This document shows positions 6,858 through 7,307 of a stretch of 7,307 nt of DNA, piece by piece. Position 1 is the first letter of the stretch, and each line of letters starts with the position of its first letter. The position numbers and the translations under genes were made by a program. The stretch is taken from positions 1 through 7,307 of the forward strand of contig JASHYD010000627.1 of the NCBI GenBank assembly GCA_030043175.1, read 5' to 3'. The notes below the pieces were generated by a model. That model ran no database searches. It was not told the DNA's origin and saw only the letters and a list, made by a program, of their open reading frames with translations. The DNA is from Xanthobacteraceae bacterium. Its GTDB lineage: Bacteria; Pseudomonadota; Alphaproteobacteria; Rhizobiales; Xanthobacteraceae.

Positions 6858-6873
6858 CTTGAAGGTGTTCAAG
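6858..6873. promoter_or_regulatory. Perfect palindrome CTTGAA-N4-TTCAAG before soxC, candidate operator
   Basis: Six-base perfect arms around GGTG, ending 29 bp before the soxC ATG and 17 bp before its Shine-Dalgarno. This is where a repressor would block initiation or early elongation, or where a small hairpin would form in the mRNA leader. Sox genes are controlled in several alphaproteobacteria by the ArsR-type repressor SoxR, which binds dyads in sox promoters; whether this is such a site cannot be told from the sequence alone. Confidence 0.4.
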
Positions 6874-6890
6874 CCGCCGACAACGCCTCG

Positions 6891-6897
6891 GAGGAGG
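6891..6897 (+). promoter_or_regulatory. Shine-Dalgarno of soxC
   Basis: GAGGAGG, five bases before the ATG at 6903. It decides against an in-frame ATG at 6837, which would add 22 residues and has no ribosome binding site. Confidence 0.8.
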
Positions 6898-6902
6898 AAA
6901 CT

Positions 6903-7307
6903 ATGATCACCAAGAACGAAAGACTCGCGTCACGTTTGCCCGACGTGGCTGCCAATGGTCTCGTCGACCGCAGGGCGCTTCTCGGGCGCGGCATCCTGTT
7001 CGCGGGCGCAGCAACGACCGGCATTGGGAGTTCGATCGCCGCCACCGCCGAGCCCTTGCCGGTCGATCCATGGAGCAAGGAACCTGGAACCGTGATCCCG
7101 CCCTACGGGGTGCCTGCGAAGTACGAGAGCAAGGTTGTTCGCACGCTCACCAACCCCAACAACGAGCCGCGCACTAGCAACGCGCGGACGCCGCACCATC
7201 TTCTCGATGGCACCATCACGCCGAACGGTTTGCACTTCGTGGTCGCCCGATCCGGGTTTCCGGATATCGACCCGAGCAAACACCGCTTGGTTATCCACGG
7301 GCTCGTA
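6903..7307 (+). CDS. soxC: SoxC, molybdenum-cofactor subunit of Sox sulfane dehydrogenase (N-terminal 135 residues only)
   Basis: SoxC pairs with the dihaem cytochrome SoxD; SoxCD acts in the periplasmic Sox cycle, oxidising the sulfane sulfur bound to the SoxY cysteine and yielding six electrons. It belongs to the sulfite-oxidase molybdopterin fold. The visible part has an N-terminal tail, then a twin-arginine signal (DRRALLGRG, residues 22-30) with a hydrophobic stretch to about 50, as expected for a cofactor-loaded Tat substrate. After it come conserved SoxC stretches: EPGTVIPPYGVPAKYE, VVRTLTNPNNEPRTSNARTPHH and GTITPNGLHFVVARSG, then DIDPSKHRLVIHGLV at the edge. The cofactor Cys and the rest of the domain lie beyond the window. 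The start at 6903 has a strong Shine-Dalgarno. No other sox gene lies upstream on this strand, so soxC seems to head its unit; soxD would be expected next. A generic sulfite dehydrogenase of the same fold is the alternative, but the N-terminal block is SoxC-like. Confidence 0.92.
   Translation, partial: MITKNERLASRLPDVAANGLVDRRALLGRGILFAGAATTGIGSSIAATAEPLPVDPWSKEPGTVIPPYGVPAKYESKVVRTLTNPNNEPRTSNARTPHHLLDGTITPNGLHFVVARSGFPDIDPSKHRLVIHGLV

Larger units (their letters stand above)
6252..6902. other. Divergent intergenic region of about 650 bp between the hydrolase and soxC
   Basis: No ORF here is convincing on either strand: those at 6362-6613 and 6631-6840 (plus) and 6600-6307 (minus) lack ribosome binding sites and have the Arg/Pro/Ser-rich make-up of chance frames. 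The left half (about 6252-6460) is AT-richer and holds several short inverted repeats: 6311-6334, GCCGTACGGC at 6381-6390, and TGTCA-N8-TGACA at 6423-6440. The right half is GC-rich, with an 11-bp direct repeat (CGATCCGGCGC at 6637 and 6667) and a tandem 8-mer (AAGGCTCA twice at 6781-6796). The soxC-proximal end has the palindrome at 6858-6873. Both divergent promoters should lie here, but I could not pick reliable -35/-10 pairs. Confidence 0.5.

Noticed and set aside
6837..6902. In-frame upstream ATG for soxC (22 more residues)
   Set aside because: No Shine-Dalgarno at 6837, while GAGGAGG stands five bases before 6903; the extension would also cover the palindrome.

Overview
The window looks like chromosome of a high-GC Proteobacterium, most likely an alphaproteobacterium of the Bradyrhizobium/Hyphomicrobiales type. 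The reasons are the high GC of most coding sequence (84 of 120 bases at 2041-2160 by hand count), strong Shine-Dalgarno sites, the character of the SoxC protein, and the presence of a DUF2272 protein. The taxonomic call is an inference from protein character, not from a search.

Layout: four genes lie on the minus strand. In their transcription order these are a serine beta-lactamase-family hydrolase (6251-5175), a secreted DUF2272 protein (4902-3805), a large secreted protein with a probable papain-like cysteine core (3677-1725), and an APC-family amino acid permease (from 1304, running off the left edge). At the right edge, on the plus strand, is the first part of soxC (from 6903), the molybdenum-cofactor subunit of the Sox sulfur-oxidation complex, with a Tat signal. 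The spaces between genes are 657 bp (divergent, hydrolase/soxC), 272 bp, 127 bp and 420 bp. The 272-bp space holds a 44-codon plus-strand ORF with a very good ribosome binding site.

Functionally the window is a border between two themes. The hydrolase, the DUF2272 protein and the 650-residue protein could all act on peptidoglycan-type or peptide/amide substrates. The latter two sit in tandem, both carry signal peptides, and both look built on an NlpC/P60-CHAP-like fold. In the DUF2272 protein the expected nucleophilic Cys is a Ser. The amino acid permease downstream could import released products, but that link is only positional. soxC starts a separate unit that would continue to the right, presumably with soxD.

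I see no CRISPR array, tRNA, rRNA, insertion sequence or phage gene. The most unusual points are the Ser-for-Cys core in DUF2272, the split catalytic core of its neighbour, the low-GC hydrolase gene, the soxC leader with a perfect 6-4-6 palindrome 29 bp before the start codon, and the unannotated small ORF.
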